A stretch of DNA of 64,000 nt from an uncultured Erysipelotrichaceae bacterium (GCA_900314865.1 OMWW01000003.1:1-64000), one strand, 5' to 3'; numbered from the stretch's first letter, positions 8,679 to 17,782 are shown. The notes: a model not told the origin generated them from the letters alone. A program made the numbers and translations.

Positions 8679-10020
8679 AAATCTGTCTGAAAAGCTATCA
8701 AGAATCTTTAAAAAGCTTCGTGGACAAGCACGCTTAAGCGAATCCAATATGGATGAAATGCTTAAGGAAATTCGTATTGCTTTACTCGAAGCAGATGTAA
8801 ACTACAAAGTCGTTAAAGAGTTTATTAATAACGTAAAAGAAAAAGCTATTGGCGAAGAGGTTTTAACAAAACTCAATCCTAGCCAAATGATCACCAAAAT
8901 TGTTCATGATGAACTAGAAGATCTTCTTGGTGGTGGAGAGAACGAGATTCAATATCAAAACAATCGTCCAACCGTTATTCTTTTGGTGGGTTTACAGGGT
9001 AGTGGTAAAACAACTACAGCAGGCAAACTTGCTTATTTAATGAAGAATAAACTTCATAAAAAAGTACTTTTGGCCGCTGGTGACGTCTATCGTCCTGCTG
9101 CTATCGATCAATTAAAGCAAATCGCCAAGTCAATTGATGTACCTGTTTTCTCAAAAGGAACTGATGTTTCTCCTGTTGAAATAGCTGTTGAAGCAAAAAA
9201 AGAAGCATTTAATAACCATTATGATGTTTTGATTATTGATACTGCTGGTCGAATCGCTATCGATGAAGAACTCATGAATGAGCTCAATGAAATTAAAAAA
9301 GAAGTTGAGCCAGATGAAATATTACTTCTTGTTGATGCAATGAGTGGACAAGACGCTGTGAATGTCGCTAATGCTTTTAATGATTTATTATCATTAACTG
9401 GTGTAATTATTTCAAAGCTTGATGGTGACGCCCGTGGTGGTGCTGCTTTAAGTATTAGACATATGACTGGAGTCCCAATCAAGTTCTCTGGTATTGGTGA
9501 AAAAGTTAGTGATTTAGATATATTCCATGCCGATAGAATGGCGGATCGTATTTTAGGCATGGGAGACGTCATGACTCTTGTTGAAAAAGTTCAAGAAGAG
9601 ATTGATGAAAAAGAAGCCAAGAAAGCTGCTAACAAGATGCTTTCTGGAAAATTCGATTTAAACGATATGCTAGAACAAATGAGACAAGTTAAGAAGCTCG
9701 GTTCTCTTGGAGGATTAATGAAATTAATCCCAGGCATGCCAAAGATTACTCCTGAACAACTTGCGGTCGCAGAAAAAGAAATGAAGAATTTTGAAATTAT
9801 CATTAATTCTATGACCGAGGAAGAAAAACACAATCCATCAGTGTTCAATTATTCTAGAAAGATTAGAGTTGCAAACGGATGTGGCAAACAAGTTAGTGAT
9901 GTTAACCGCGTACTTAAGAAATATGAATCTTCTAAAGAAATGATGAAGAAGATGGAACAATACAAAAAAAGCGGTAAATTACCGCCTGGTATGGGTGGAT
10001 TAGGTGGAATGGGCTTCTAA
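8668..10020 (+). CDS. ffh: Signal recognition particle protein Ffh
   Basis: Ffh binds signal sequences and 4.5S/6S RNA and pairs with FtsY. The 450-residue protein shows N-G motifs GLQGSGKTTTAGK (about 106), DVYRPAAIDQL, DTAGR and SKLDGDARGGA, then a methionine-rich M domain with the RNA-binding stretch NPSVFNYSRKIRVANGCG and a Gly/Met-rich tail. The SD GGAGG sits in the end of ylxM. It ends one base from the stop of the convergent trmD gene, with no visible terminator between. Confidence 0.97.
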   Translation: MAFENLSEKLSRIFKKLRGQARLSESNMDEMLKEIRIALLEADVNYKVVKEFINNVKEKAIGEEVLTKLNPSQMITKIVHDELEDLLGGGENEIQYQNNRPTVILLVGLQGSGKTTTAGKLAYLMKNKLHKKVLLAAGDVYRPAAIDQLKQIAKSIDVPVFSKGTDVSPVEIAVEAKKEAFNNHYDVLIIDTAGRIAIDEELMNELNEIKKEVEPDEILLLVDAMSGQDAVNVANAFNDLLSLTGVIISKLDGDARGGAALSIRHMTGVPIKFSGIGEKVSDLDIFHADRMADRILGMGDVMTLVEKVQEEIDEKEAKKAANKMLSGKFDLNDMLEQMRQVKKLGSLGGLMKLIPGMPKITPEQLAVAEKEMKNFEIIINSMTEEEKHNPSVFNYSRKIRVANGCGKQVSDVNRVLKKYESSKEMMKKMEQYKKSGKLPPGMGGLGGMGF

Positions 10021-10021
10021 T

Positions 10022-10786
10022 CTATTTAATAAATTTCTTACCCTTTTCTATTGCAGCGAGTTCCCAACTCGCTTTTTCTTTGCCTTCATCCAATAGTTTT
10101 TTATCTTGCTTTGTTAGTTGATGCTTGTCGAATAAATCTTTTCTTAATTCTTTTGTGAGGTTTAAAGATTGTTTTCTTCTCCATTTATTAATGGCGGTAT
10201 GGTTACCTGAATAAAGAATATCTGGAACCTTTTCACCATTGAAATCATATGGTTCTGTGTATTGTGGATATTCTAATAAATTATCATCAAAAGATTCTTC
10301 ACTAATTGATTCTTCGGCGATAGCACCATCTAATAGTCTAATAATAGAATCAGCGATTACCATAGAACCAAGTTCTCCACCAGTTAAGACATAATCGCCG
10401 ATGGAAATCTGTTCATCAACATATTTATTAACTCTTTCATCAATGCCTTCGTAATGACCACATAGTAGGATAATATTATCCATTTTTGAAAGTTCTCTTG
10501 CTCTTTCTTGTTTATAGGTTTTTCCTCTTGGGGAAAGCATGATGATATGACTATTCTTTTCTTTGTTTGCGTTGATTGAATCGACGATTGGTTGACACTT
10601 CATGATTAAACCAGCTCCGCCGCCTACTGGTGCGGAATCGACTCGATGATAACGGTCTTTTGTGTAGTCTCTAATATCTACAATCTTTATTTCGACAACC
10701 TTTTTTGAGATTGCTCTTTTAATGATTGAATTAGACATAAAACCGTCAAACATCTCTGGGAATAATGTGAGAATCGTTATTTTCAT
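10022..10786 (-). CDS. trmD: tRNA (guanine-N1-)-methyltransferase
   Basis: TrmD makes m1G37 in tRNAs, which prevents +1 frameshifting. The 254-residue protein carries the knot-fold signatures GGGAGLIMKCQPI, LLCGHYEGIDERV and IGDYVLTGGELGSM. It is the last gene of the minus-strand rpsP-khpA-rimM-trmD operon and overlaps rimM by 4 nt. In most Bacilli this operon is co-oriented with ffh; here it is inverted. Confidence 0.96.
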   Translation of the reverse strand: MKITILTLFPEMFDGFMSNSIIKRAISKKVVEIKIVDIRDYTKDRYHRVDSAPVGGGAGLIMKCQPIVDSINANKEKNSHIIMLSPRGKTYKQERARELSKMDNIILLCGHYEGIDERVNKYVDEQISIGDYVLTGGELGSMVIADSIIRLLDGAIAEESISEESFDDNLLEYPQYTEPYDFNGEKVPDILYSGNHTAINKWRRKQSLNLTKELRKDLFDKHQLTKQDKKLLDEGKEKASWELAAIEKGKKFIK

Positions 10787-11292
10787 AATAGCCCCTCAAT
10801 TACTTTTATCTTGATGATTTTATTGTCAATTTCCACGTCTTTAATGAATTCTTTGATGAATGGAACAAAGAAATCTTGCTTGCCATTTCTTTTTACTCTT
10901 AAGGTAACTTGAGCTGGAAATTCTTCAACTTCTTTTACTATTCCAAGCTCATTATTTTGTTCGTCAACTACTTTACAACCTCTAAGATCACTATAGAAAT
11001 ATTCGCCTTTATTTAAATCCTTATTATCTTTTATAACTTGGATTTCTCTACCCTTTAATAGTTTTACTTCTTCTGGAGTTTTTAACTCATTAAATTTAAC
11101 AAAATCGAAAAAACCAGAGTGACGGAAACTAACAACTTCTACCTCTTGCATTGATAAATCTTGTGGGTTAACAATAAATACTTTTTTACCCGCCTGATAT
11201 CTTTTAGATGCAAAAGATGTAGTGGAATAGATTTTTACTGTTCCATCAATTCCAAATGAGTCAACGATTTTGCCTAAACTTAAGTATTCCAT
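10783..11292 (-). CDS. rimM: 16S rRNA processing protein RimM
   Basis: RimM helps maturation of the 30S head domain and binds S19. The 169-residue protein has the N-terminal beta-barrel signature LGKIVDSFGIDGTVKIYS and a C-terminal PRC-barrel region with FVPFIKEFI. It lies between khpA and trmD in the minus-strand operon. Confidence 0.93.
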   Translation of the reverse strand: MEYLSLGKIVDSFGIDGTVKIYSTTSFASKRYQAGKKVFIVNPQDLSMQEVEVVSFRHSGFFDFVKFNELKTPEEVKLLKGREIQVIKDNKDLNKGEYFYSDLRGCKVVDEQNNELGIVKEVEEFPAQVTLRVKRNGKQDFFVPFIKEFIKDVEIDNKIIKIKVIEGLL

Positions 11293-11310
11293 AAAACTAA
11301 AAAATGGAGG

Positions 11311-11577
11311 TTATGCCCCCATCTTTTCTTCTTCAAAGGATTCAAATTTGAGATGTACGTGTTTATTTTCGCTCTTACCAGCAACACCAACAACCTCTCT
11401 TAAAGAGTTTGCGATGATGCCTTTGTGTCCAATAAGACGTGCGGTATCATTTTTTTCTGCAGCGATAATAATGAGAACATCTTTAGCAGTTGCACCCTTA
11501 CAAACTCTGATGAGTACTGAGGATGGATCTTCGACAATGCTATCAATTAAAGAATGAATGATATTCTCGTAGTCCAT
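11311..11577 (-). CDS. khpA: KH-domain RNA-binding protein KhpA
   Basis: The 88-residue protein is a single KH domain with the GXXG loop in LIGHKGIIANSLREVV (about 48-63). KhpA (YlqC) forms a complex with KhpB/Jag in Gram-positives and affects cell elongation and sRNA binding. Its place between rpsP and rimM is the conserved one. The N-terminus MDYENIIHSLIDSIVEDP is typical. Confidence 0.92.
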   Translation of the reverse strand: MDYENIIHSLIDSIVEDPSSVLIRVCKGATAKDVLIIIAAEKNDTARLIGHKGIIANSLREVVGVAGKSENKHVHLKFESFEEEKMGA

Positions 11578-11582
11578 TGCAA

Positions 11583-11855
11583 TTATTTTCCTTTTTTAGC
11601 TTCAACAGCTTTGGCATTGAGACCTTTACGGTTAAACATTGCTTTAACTGTTTCTGATGGAGTAGCACCTAAAGCTAACCACTTTAACGCTAATTCTTCA
11701 TCGATAACGGCGTTTTCAACACCTTTTTCTGGATCAAAATATCCAATTTGTTCGATATAACGACCATCTCTTGCATATCTGCTATCAGCGGCAACGATAC
11801 GGAAGAATGGATCTTTATGACGACCAATTCTTGTTAATCTAATTTTAACTGCCAT
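11583..11855 (-). CDS. rpsP: 30S ribosomal protein S16
   Basis: The protein starts MAVKIRLTRIGRHKDPFF, the invariant S16 N-terminus, and has 90 residues. The frame is open upstream to 11912, but the strong SD AGGAGG placed 8 nt before the ATG at 11855 and the family N-terminus set the start. It is the first gene of the minus-strand operon and is preceded by a near-consensus promoter. Confidence 0.97.
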   Translation of the reverse strand: MAVKIRLTRIGRHKDPFFRIVAADSRYARDGRYIEQIGYFDPEKGVENAVIDEELALKWLALGATPSETVKAMFNRKGLNAKAVEAKKGK

Positions 11856-11883
11856 ATTAGTTTTCCTCCTAAATTGCTCTACT

Positions 11884-11912
11884 ATAGTAGTCTTATAAAT
11901 ATATGCTGTCAA
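11884..11912 (-). promoter_or_regulatory. rpsP operon promoter
   Basis: On the minus strand a -35 TTGACA (11907-11912) is followed by 17 bp and the -10 TACTAT (11884-11889). The transcript leader is about 20-25 nt and includes the AGGAGG of rpsP. Confidence 0.8.
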
Positions 11913-11965
11913 GTATTTTTACTTAACACTAAAATCTTTTTTGGTGTAATTAATAAAATTAAGGG

Positions 11966-11994
11966 TTGAAACTTATTTCTACTATTGATAATAT
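11966..11994 (+). promoter_or_regulatory. rplS promoter
   Basis: TTGAAA (11966-11971), a 17-bp spacer and TAATAT (11989-11994) form a good sigma-A promoter. A TATAAT at 11992-11997 overlaps it. It is divergent from the rpsP promoter 54 bp away. Confidence 0.65.
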
Positions 11995-11999
11995 AATTC

Positions 12000-12079
12000 A
12001 GCATGTTTTAAACATGATACGGGTGCTCCGCTGTCAAACGAGAATGAACACCAAGAGAACATATATCCTAGGAGGCGTA
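12000..12079 (+). ncRNA. Ribosomal protein L19 leader (candidate)
   Basis: The roughly 80-nt rplS leader begins with a palindromic stem CATGTTTTAAACATG. A second element follows, GGGTGCTC pairing with GAACACC, and then AGGAGG. Firmicutes rplS genes often carry an autoregulatory L19 leader, and the layout fits. I cannot run the covariance model, so this is an assignment by position and pairing. Confidence 0.5.
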
Positions 12080-12084
12080 ACAAA

Positions 12085-12432
12085 ATGAACAACAAATTAG
12101 TTGAAGAAATTACAGCATCCCAACTCAGAAGTGACCTTCCATCATTCAAATCTGGTGATGAAGTTAAAGTCGCTGTTCGTATTATCGAAGGTAACAAATC
12201 CAGAATCCAAGTATTCCAAGGTGTTGTTATTCAAAGAAGAGGTGGCGGTGTTAACGCTACGTTTACCGTTCGTAAGGTGTCTAGTGGCATCGGTGTGGAA
12301 AGAACCTTCCCATTACATTCCCCAAACATTGCTTCTATTGAAGTGATGAGAAAAGGTAAAGTAAGAAGAAACAAAATTACCTACATTCGTAAACGTTCAG
12401 GTAAAGCAGCTCGTATTAAAGAAATCTTATAA
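12085..12432 (+). CDS. rplS: 50S ribosomal protein L19
   Basis: The 115-residue product matches L19 throughout: [37 protein letters not shown] and [18 protein letters not shown]19 lies at the 30S-50S interface. The SD AGGAGG is 9 nt upstream. In the usual Bacilli order rplS follows trmD; here it is detached and runs in the opposite direction, with its own promoter and terminator. Confidence 0.97.
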   Translation: MNNKLVEEITASQLRSDLPSFKSGDEVKVAVRIIEGNKSRIQVFQGVVIQRRGGGVNATFTVRKVSSGIGVERTFPLHSPNIASIEVMRKGKVRRNKITYIRKRSGKAARIKEIL

Positions 12433-12450
12433 TTCGAGCGTACTTATGAT

Positions 12451-12479
12451 AAAAGGAATCGATTTGATTCCTTTTTTTC
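12451..12479 (+). terminator. rplS terminator
   Basis: AAAGGAATC-GATTT-GATTCCTTT forms a 9-bp stem followed by a T-rich tract (TTTTTTTCTTTTC). It lies 20 nt after the rplS stop. The lepB -10 box begins about 12 nt further on. Confidence 0.85.
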
Positions 12480-12502
12480 TTTTCTTTATTTATAATAAGG
12501 GC

Positions 12503-13252
12503 ATGAGTTTTAAACAAAAATTCATCTCGACGATATCAAGCAAGAGATTTGGTTCTATTTTCTACCCTATTTTTTATATAGTCTTTGCGGTCGCAATCGC
12601 CATTTCTGGATCGCTTATTTTTAATAAGTATTATTACATTTATATTTATGTAAGTGGCAATTCCATGATTCCAACTTTGTTTGGAGACACTAGTCGTTCA
12701 TATTACGGTGAAGCTGACACTTCTAAAACTGCAATTGATCATTTAAATCGTTTTGACGTCTTAATTGTTGATTATCCTTCAGATTGGGGAACTGAAGAAG
12801 GATATAAAGTTAAAAGATTATGGGGATTCCCTGGTGAAACCATCTCTTTGACATATGAATCTGGTAAAGTGATATTTACCGCTACTAAAGATGCTGAGAC
12901 ATATACAGTGACAGGCGTTTTTCATAATGCAGAGACCTTTGACTTTGAAACAAGAACATTTATTGTTCCATATTACAAATTTTCAACAGGGAATAGAGTG
13001 TTTAAAACATATGCCCATATTAGAAACATTCCTCCTCACACATTAAAAGACGACGAATATTTTGTGATGGGAGATAACTGGAGCAGTAGCACTGATTCAT
13101 ATGAAAGAACAATTGTTGAAAATAAAACCCATCTTAATTATTCGTATCTTAGAGGAAGAGTTATTAATATTTTAGGTATTGCTAGATATGATAAAGCTCA
13201 AGATGCGTTAGTGGACAAAGTGAATTTCAAATACCCATTATATAGATTTTAA
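12503..13252 (+). CDS. lepB: Signal peptidase I
   Basis: The 249-residue S26 peptidase has one N-terminal membrane segment (about 15-45), the catalytic serine in SGNSMIPTL, the lysine in YKVKRLWGFPGE and the C-terminal box MGDNWSSSTDS. It would remove signal peptides, including that of the surface protein at 46415. An insert between the Ser and Lys boxes is longer than in minimal enzymes. The start is the ATG at 12503: a perfect TATAAT lies at 12491-12496, only 6 nt upstream, so the open frame before it is not transcribed and the mRNA should be leaderless. Confidence 0.9.
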   Translation: MSFKQKFISTISSKRFGSIFYPIFYIVFAVAIAISGSLIFNKYYYIYIYVSGNSMIPTLFGDTSRSYYGEADTSKTAIDHLNRFDVLIVDYPSDWGTEEGYKVKRLWGFPGETISLTYESGKVIFTATKDAETYTVTGVFHNAETFDFETRTFIVPYYKFSTGNRVFKTYAHIRNIPPHTLKDDEYFVMGDNWSSSTDSYERTIVENKTHLNYSYLRGRVINILGIARYDKAQDALVDKVNFKYPLYRF

Positions 13253-13265
13253 GTAGGTTATTTTT

Positions 13266-14108
13266 ATGGCTCAGATACATTGGTTTCCAGGGCACATGAA
13301 AAAAGCCCTAAATGAGATAGAAGAAAAGATAAAATTGGTCGATGTTGTAATCGAAATTTTAGATGCGCGCGCTCCAATTAGTTCTATCAATCCAGAGTTT
13401 GAAAAAAGAATTGCCAACAAGAAGAAATTGGTGGTCATTTCTAAAAGTGACCTCGCAGACCCTCTAGAAACCGAAAAATGGGCGATTTACTTAAAAAAAT
13501 CCGTCAATTCCCTATTAATTTTAGACTTAACTAACCCAAAAAGTGAAAAATTTATCTCTGAAGAAGTAAAGAAATTAGGCGCTGAAAAGCACGCTAAAGA
13601 GAAGGCTAAAGGTATGAAGCCTCAACCAATCAAAGCAATGATTATTGGCGTTCCTAACGTTGGCAAATCTTCTCTTATTAATCGTATTGCAAAGCGTAAT
13701 GCGGCAGGTGTTCAAAATAAACCTGGTTTTACTAGAGGTGAACAGTATATAAAGGTTAATAATGACTTTATTCTTTTAGACACTCCTGGTGTTCTTCCAA
13801 TGAATTATGATGATAAAGTTCACGCTACAAATTTAGCGTTACTTGGTTCAATTAGAGATGAGATTCTTCCTAATGATGAATTAGTAAAATCGCTACTTAA
13901 ATATTTATCCAAGAATTATCCAAATGCATTAGAAGGAAGATTTGGTATCACAGATTTGTCTGACTCTATCAAGGTTAGTGAAGAAGTTGCAAGAAAACGC
14001 GGTTTAATTACCGCTGGTGAATATGATTTAAATAAGGCGGACTTCCTTATTCTTAAAGAGTTTAAAGAAGGAAAACTTGGCCGCATTACTTTGGAAAAAG
14101 TTCAATGA
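13266..14108 (+). CDS. rbgA: Ribosome biogenesis GTPase A (RbgA/YlqF)
   Basis: RbgA drives late 50S assembly. The 280-residue circularly permuted GTPase has G4 ISKSDLAD (about 58) before G1 GVPNVGKSS (about 129) and G3 DTPGV (about 174), and the N-terminal IHWFPGHMKKAL box. It overlaps rnhB by 4 nt (ATGA), as in Bacillus. Confidence 0.96.
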   Translation: MAQIHWFPGHMKKALNEIEEKIKLVDVVIEILDARAPISSINPEFEKRIANKKKLVVISKSDLADPLETEKWAIYLKKSVNSLLILDLTNPKSEKFISEEVKKLGAEKHAKEKAKGMKPQPIKAMIIGVPNVGKSSLINRIAKRNAAGVQNKPGFTRGEQYIKVNNDFILLDTPGVLPMNYDDKVHATNLALLGSIRDEILPNDELVKSLLKYLSKNYPNALEGRFGITDLSDSIKVSEEVARKRGLITAGEYDLNKADFLILKEFKEGKLGRITLEKVQ

Positions 14109-14725
14109 GTTTGGATTACGAACAACAATATTATAGTAAAGAGATTGAATATATAGTTGGATGTGACGAAGCTGGTAGAGGCTGCTTATTAGGACCTGTA
14201 GTTGCTGGAGCGGTAATTCTTCCAAAAGATTTTAAGTGCGATTTAATAAACGATTCCAAACAGCTGAGTGAAAAACAAAGAGAAGAAGCATATCAAATCA
14301 TTAAAGAAAATGCGATTGCTTGGGCGGTAGCAGAAGTTTCTCCTCAAGAAATTGATCAAATAAATATCTTAAATGCTTCAAGAAAAGCAATGATAATGGC
14401 GATGGAAAAGTTAAACCATCGTTATGATATGATTCTTACCGATGCGGTTAAAATACAAACCGATTTACCATTTGAAGCGATTATTAAAGGTGACGCTAAG
14501 GCGATGTGTATAGCGGCAGCTAGTATCATGGCAAAAGTCACGAGAGACCATATTTGTTATGAACTTGATAAGGAATATCCTGAATATCAAATCGCAAAAC
14601 ATAAAGGATATGGAACAAAGCTTCATTTAGAAATGTTAGAAAAGTATGGTCCTTGTAAATCTATTTATAGATTTAGTTATGCTCCTGTTAAAAAGTTTTT
14701 GATAAAAAAAGTAAATTTATTCTAA
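14105..14725 (+). CDS. rnhB: Ribonuclease HII
   Basis: RNase HII removes ribonucleotides from DNA. The 206-residue enzyme has the motif GCDEAGRGCLLGPVVAGAV (about 19-37) with catalytic DE and later acidic residues in DAVKI and AKVTRDHICYELD. It is coupled to rbgA and followed by a terminator. Confidence 0.96.
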   Translation: MSLDYEQQYYSKEIEYIVGCDEAGRGCLLGPVVAGAVILPKDFKCDLINDSKQLSEKQREEAYQIIKENAIAWAVAEVSPQEIDQINILNASRKAMIMAMEKLNHRYDMILTDAVKIQTDLPFEAIIKGDAKAMCIAAASIMAKVTRDHICYELDKEYPEYQIAKHKGYGTKLHLEMLEKYGPCKSIYRFSYAPVKKFLIKKVNLF

Positions 14726-14733
14726 AAAAATCG

Positions 14734-14769
14734 AAAAACTCCCCTCTTATATTTGTGAGGGGGTTTTTT
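14734..14769 (+). terminator. rnhB terminator that abuts the dprA start
   Basis: AAAAACTCCCCTC pairs with GAGGGGGTTTTT around the loop TTATATTTGT. The T-tract ends one base before the dprA ATG at 14770. The 3' arm GAGGGGG lies 6 nt upstream of that ATG and is the only SD-like sequence available. When the stem is formed the putative ribosome site is therefore hidden. Confidence 0.8.
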
Positions 14770-15558
14770 ATGAACAAACGAGAAATCTTAATTGCAATAG
14801 CAGTTAAAAATGGTGGTGATTATCAAAAGATTCTTGCTGATCTATATAGTAGTCACATACCAGAAGACGAAGAGGCGCATCTAATTTGCAGCAAATTAAA
14901 ATGTAATGTCCTCACCTTTTTGGATCCGGAATATCCAGAATATTTAAAACATCTTTTTAGACCACCTTTTGTTCTCTTTTACCATGGCGACATTTCTTTA
15001 ATAGAAAAGCCTATTAATTGTTTGGCGGTTGTGGGTACAAGAGAACCTAGTGGTATCTATGCTTCGGCAACAGAAGAAATAGTTAAAGAGTGCTGCAAGG
15101 ATTACATCATTGTTAGTGGCTTAGCTAAAGGTATAGACCGTATAGCCCACAAAACAGCAATTAATAACGGTGGTAGAACCATCGCTATATTAGGAAGTGG
15201 AATTAATGTTTGTTATCCTATTGAAAACGAAGATATCTATAAGGATATTATTAATAGTAAGAAGCATTTATTAATATCGGAATATCCACCAAATTCTCCG
15301 CCTGATTCAACACATTTTCCTTTCAGAAACCGTTTAATTGCCATGTTTTCTAAAGGAATATTAGTAACCGAAAGCACGATTAGAAGCGGTTCTTCTATAA
15401 CCGTTAATTTTGGTTTGGATTTTGGAAGAGACATAATGTGTCTTCCTTCAAGTAATTTCAATCAATCTGGTTGTAATCAATTTTTAAAACAAGGCGCGGC
15501 ATGTGTGGAAAATGCGATTGATGTCTACAATGTAATGGATACTAAAAAGTTATTATAG
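14770..15558 (+). CDS. dprA: DNA-processing protein DprA
   Basis: DprA loads RecA on incoming single-stranded DNA during transformation. The 262-residue protein has the Rossmann-like core with GTREPSGIYAS, VSGLAKGIDRIAH, AILGSGINVCYP and FPFRNRLIA. It lacks the C-terminal winged-helix domain of longer homologues. The start is the ATG at 14770, five codons inside a GTG-started frame that would begin in the terminator stem. No other competence gene except the broken TfoX-like locus is in the window. Confidence 0.93.
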   Translation: MNKREILIAIAVKNGGDYQKILADLYSSHIPEDEEAHLICSKLKCNVLTFLDPEYPEYLKHLFRPPFVLFYHGDISLIEKPINCLAVVGTREPSGIYASATEEIVKECCKDYIIVSGLAKGIDRIAHKTAINNGGRTIAILGSGINVCYPIENEDIYKDIINSKKHLLISEYPPNSPPDSTHFPFRNRLIAMFSKGILVTESTIRSGSSITVNFGLDFGRDIMCLPSSNFNQSGCNQFLKQGAACVENAIDVYNVMDTKKLL

Positions 15559-15606
15559 AAAGTTAAATATTATTGTATTTAAGAAAACATATAAGCTTTT
15601 TTGTCG

Positions 15607-15635
15607 TTGACTATCATTATTCCAAAGACCATAAT
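15607..15635 (+). promoter_or_regulatory. topA promoter
   Basis: TTGACT (15607-15612), 17 bp and CATAAT (15630-15635) precede the topA ATG by 16 nt. The predicted leader is only about 9 nt and lacks an SD. The same 16-nt spacing is seen at uppS. Confidence 0.7.
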
Positions 15636-15651
15636 TTTACAGCACAAACTT

Positions 15652-17757
15652 ATGAAACTAGTTATCGTTGAATCTCCAACCAAATGTGAAACTATCAAAC
15701 GCTACCTTGGGGATGAGTATGTCGTCAAAGCATCTTATGGACATATTCGTGATCTCGCAACAAGAGGAAAAGGTGGCTTAGGTATTGATGTCGATAATGG
15801 CTTTACGCCCGCGTATATTATAAATAAAGATAAGAAAAAGGTAGTCTACGACTTACAAAAATTAGCAAAAGACGCAGATGAAGTTATTTTAGCAACCGAC
15901 CCTGATAGAGAAGGGGAAGCGATTGCGTGGCACTTAGCAAAAGTGCTTGATTTAGATGTTAATACCAACAAGAGATTAGAATTCCACGAAATTACTAGAG
16001 ATTCTATTGGCGAAGCAATGAAACATCCACGCACTATTGATTTAGATTTGGTGCAATCCCAAGAAGCGCGTCGTATGTTAGACCGTATTATTGGCTTTAA
16101 ATTGTCTGCTCTCATCAATAAAAAGATTCATTCTAAGAGCGCTGGAAGAGTTCAATCTGCAACCTTAAAACTTGCTTATGATCAAGAATTAAAGATTGAT
16201 GAATTCGTTCCAGAAGAGTATTACAAAATCAATTGTGTTATTTTATTAAATAACAAAGAATATGATTTGACCTTTGTCAGTGATCATAAAGGACAAAAAG
16301 ATATCCTTAATAAAATAGACGCAGATGAAATTGTTAAATTATTAAATGGCGAAGTCAGAGTCACCAACGTTTCTAAGAGTATTAAAACAGTGGATAGCAA
16401 AGTTCCATTTACTACTTCCACCCTTCAACAAGAAGCATTCTCAAGACTCAAATTTAAGACCGACAAAACTCAAAGAGTGGCGCAGTCCTTATATGAAGGT
16501 ATTGAAGTTAATGGTGAGCACGTTGGTTTAATTACTTATATGCGTACCGACTCTACCCGTTTAGCGCCTATATTCATTCAAAGAGCGACAGCCTATATTT
16601 TAGAAACTTATGGTAAAGATTATTTAGGAAAGCCTAAGGCTTTTAAAGCTTCGGAACTCACTCAAGACGCTCATGAAGCTATTAGACCAACCAGCAATCA
16701 CCGCACACCTGAATCTGTTAGAAAATATTTAACTCCAGACCAATATAATTTGTATAAACTCATCTATAATCGCACCCTTGCATCCTTGATGAAGGGCAAG
16801 AAAGAAGAAGTTTTAACAGTTAATTTTGATGTTAATGGTGTTTCCTTTAAGAGCGAATTTACTCGCACTCTCTTCCAAGGATTTGAAATTGTCTATAAAG
16901 ATGAAGATGATGTTAAACGCTATAAAGAATTACCAGACATCCATGTCGATGACAAATTCTTAATCATTAGTAGTGGTGCTGAACAAAAATTCACCACCCC
17001 ACCTTCACGTTATAGTGAAGCTAAAATGGTCAAACTCATGGAAGAGGTCGGCATTGGCCGTCCATCAACCTACGCTTCTACTATTTCTACTTTAAAAAAG
17101 AGAAAATATGTCACAGAAGAAAAAGGAATTTTAACCGTGACTGATCAAGGAAAGAAGACCGCACACGTCTTAGATAAATATTTCCCAGACATCGTTAATG
17201 CAAAATACACCGCGGATATGGAAAGTAAACTCGATTCCATCTCTGAAGGTGACGAATCTTTCCTAAATATTATTTCAACCTTCTATGAAGGTTTCATTAA
17301 AGAAATAGAACACGCATATCAAATTATGTATGTCGATGAAGTGGAACTTGCAGGTGGAAATTGTCCAAAATGTGGGGCTCCTTTAATCTACAAAGACGGA
17401 AAGAACGGTCGATTTATTGGTTGTAGCAATTATCCAAAATGTGACTATGTCCAAAAAGAAAAGAAAGAACTTGTTTATACTGGTGAGAATTGTCCAGTTT
17501 GCGGTAAACCTCTTGTGGAAAGACAAGACGCAACTGGAAAAGTATTTGTTGCTTGTTCTGGATATCCAAAATGTAATTACACAGTGAAAGAGACTAAAGT
17601 CATTGAAGCTGATAGCAAAGAAGCAGTGAAGAAATGCCCAGAATGTGAAACTGGTTACCTCATTAAAAAACGTGGTAAATATGGATATTTCTTAGGCTGT
17701 AGCAATTACCCAAAATGTAATCATATGGAAAAGATTATCAAAAGAAGACGCAAATAA
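15652..17757 (+). CDS. topA: DNA topoisomerase I
   Basis: The 701-residue type IA enzyme relaxes negative supercoils. It starts MKLVIVESPTKCETIKRYLG (Toprim), has DPDREGEAIAWHL, the active-site tyrosine in TYMRTDSTR (about 300), and three C-terminal zinc ribbons (CPKCG, CPVCG, CPECE) with GCSNYPKC repeats. The open frame extends 17 codons upstream, but the promoter and family start fix 15652. Confidence 0.97.
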   Translation: MKLVIVESPTKCETIKRYLGDEYVVKASYGHIRDLATRGKGGLGIDVDNGFTPAYIINKDKKKVVYDLQKLAKDADEVILATDPDREGEAIAWHLAKVLDLDVNTNKRLEFHEITRDSIGEAMKHPRTIDLDLVQSQEARRMLDRIIGFKLSALINKKIHSKSAGRVQSATLKLAYDQELKIDEFVPEEYYKINCVILLNNKEYDLTFVSDHKGQKDILNKIDADEIVKLLNGEVRVTNVSKSIKTVDSKVPFTTSTLQQEAFSRLKFKTDKTQRVAQSLYEGIEVNGEHVGLITYMRTDSTRLAPIFIQRATAYILETYGKDYLGKPKAFKASELTQDAHEAIRPTSNHRTPESVRKYLTPDQYNLYKLIYNRTLASLMKGKKEEVLTVNFDVNGVSFKSEFTRTLFQGFEIVYKDEDDVKRYKELPDIHVDDKFLIISSGAEQKFTTPPSRYSEAKMVKLMEEVGIGRPSTYASTISTLKKRKYVTEEKGILTVTDQGKKTAHVLDKYFPDIVNAKYTADMESKLDSISEGDESFLNIISTFYEGFIKEIEHAYQIMYVDEVELAGGNCPKCGAPLIYKDGKNGRFIGCSNYPKCDYVQKEKKELVYTGENCPVCGKPLVERQDATGKVFVACSGYPKCNYTVKETKVIEADSKEAVKKCPECETGYLIKKRGKYGYFLGCSNYPKCNHMEKIIKRRRK

Positions 17758-17769
17758 CGTCTTTTTTTG
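17745..17769 (+). terminator. topA terminator overlapping its stop codon
   Basis: AAGACG-CAAATAA-CGTCTT followed by TTTTT forms a terminator whose loop contains the topA TAA. It ends directly before the -10 box of xerC (TATTAT, 17771-17776). Confidence 0.75.
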
Positions 17770-17782
17770 TTATTATAGTGAC

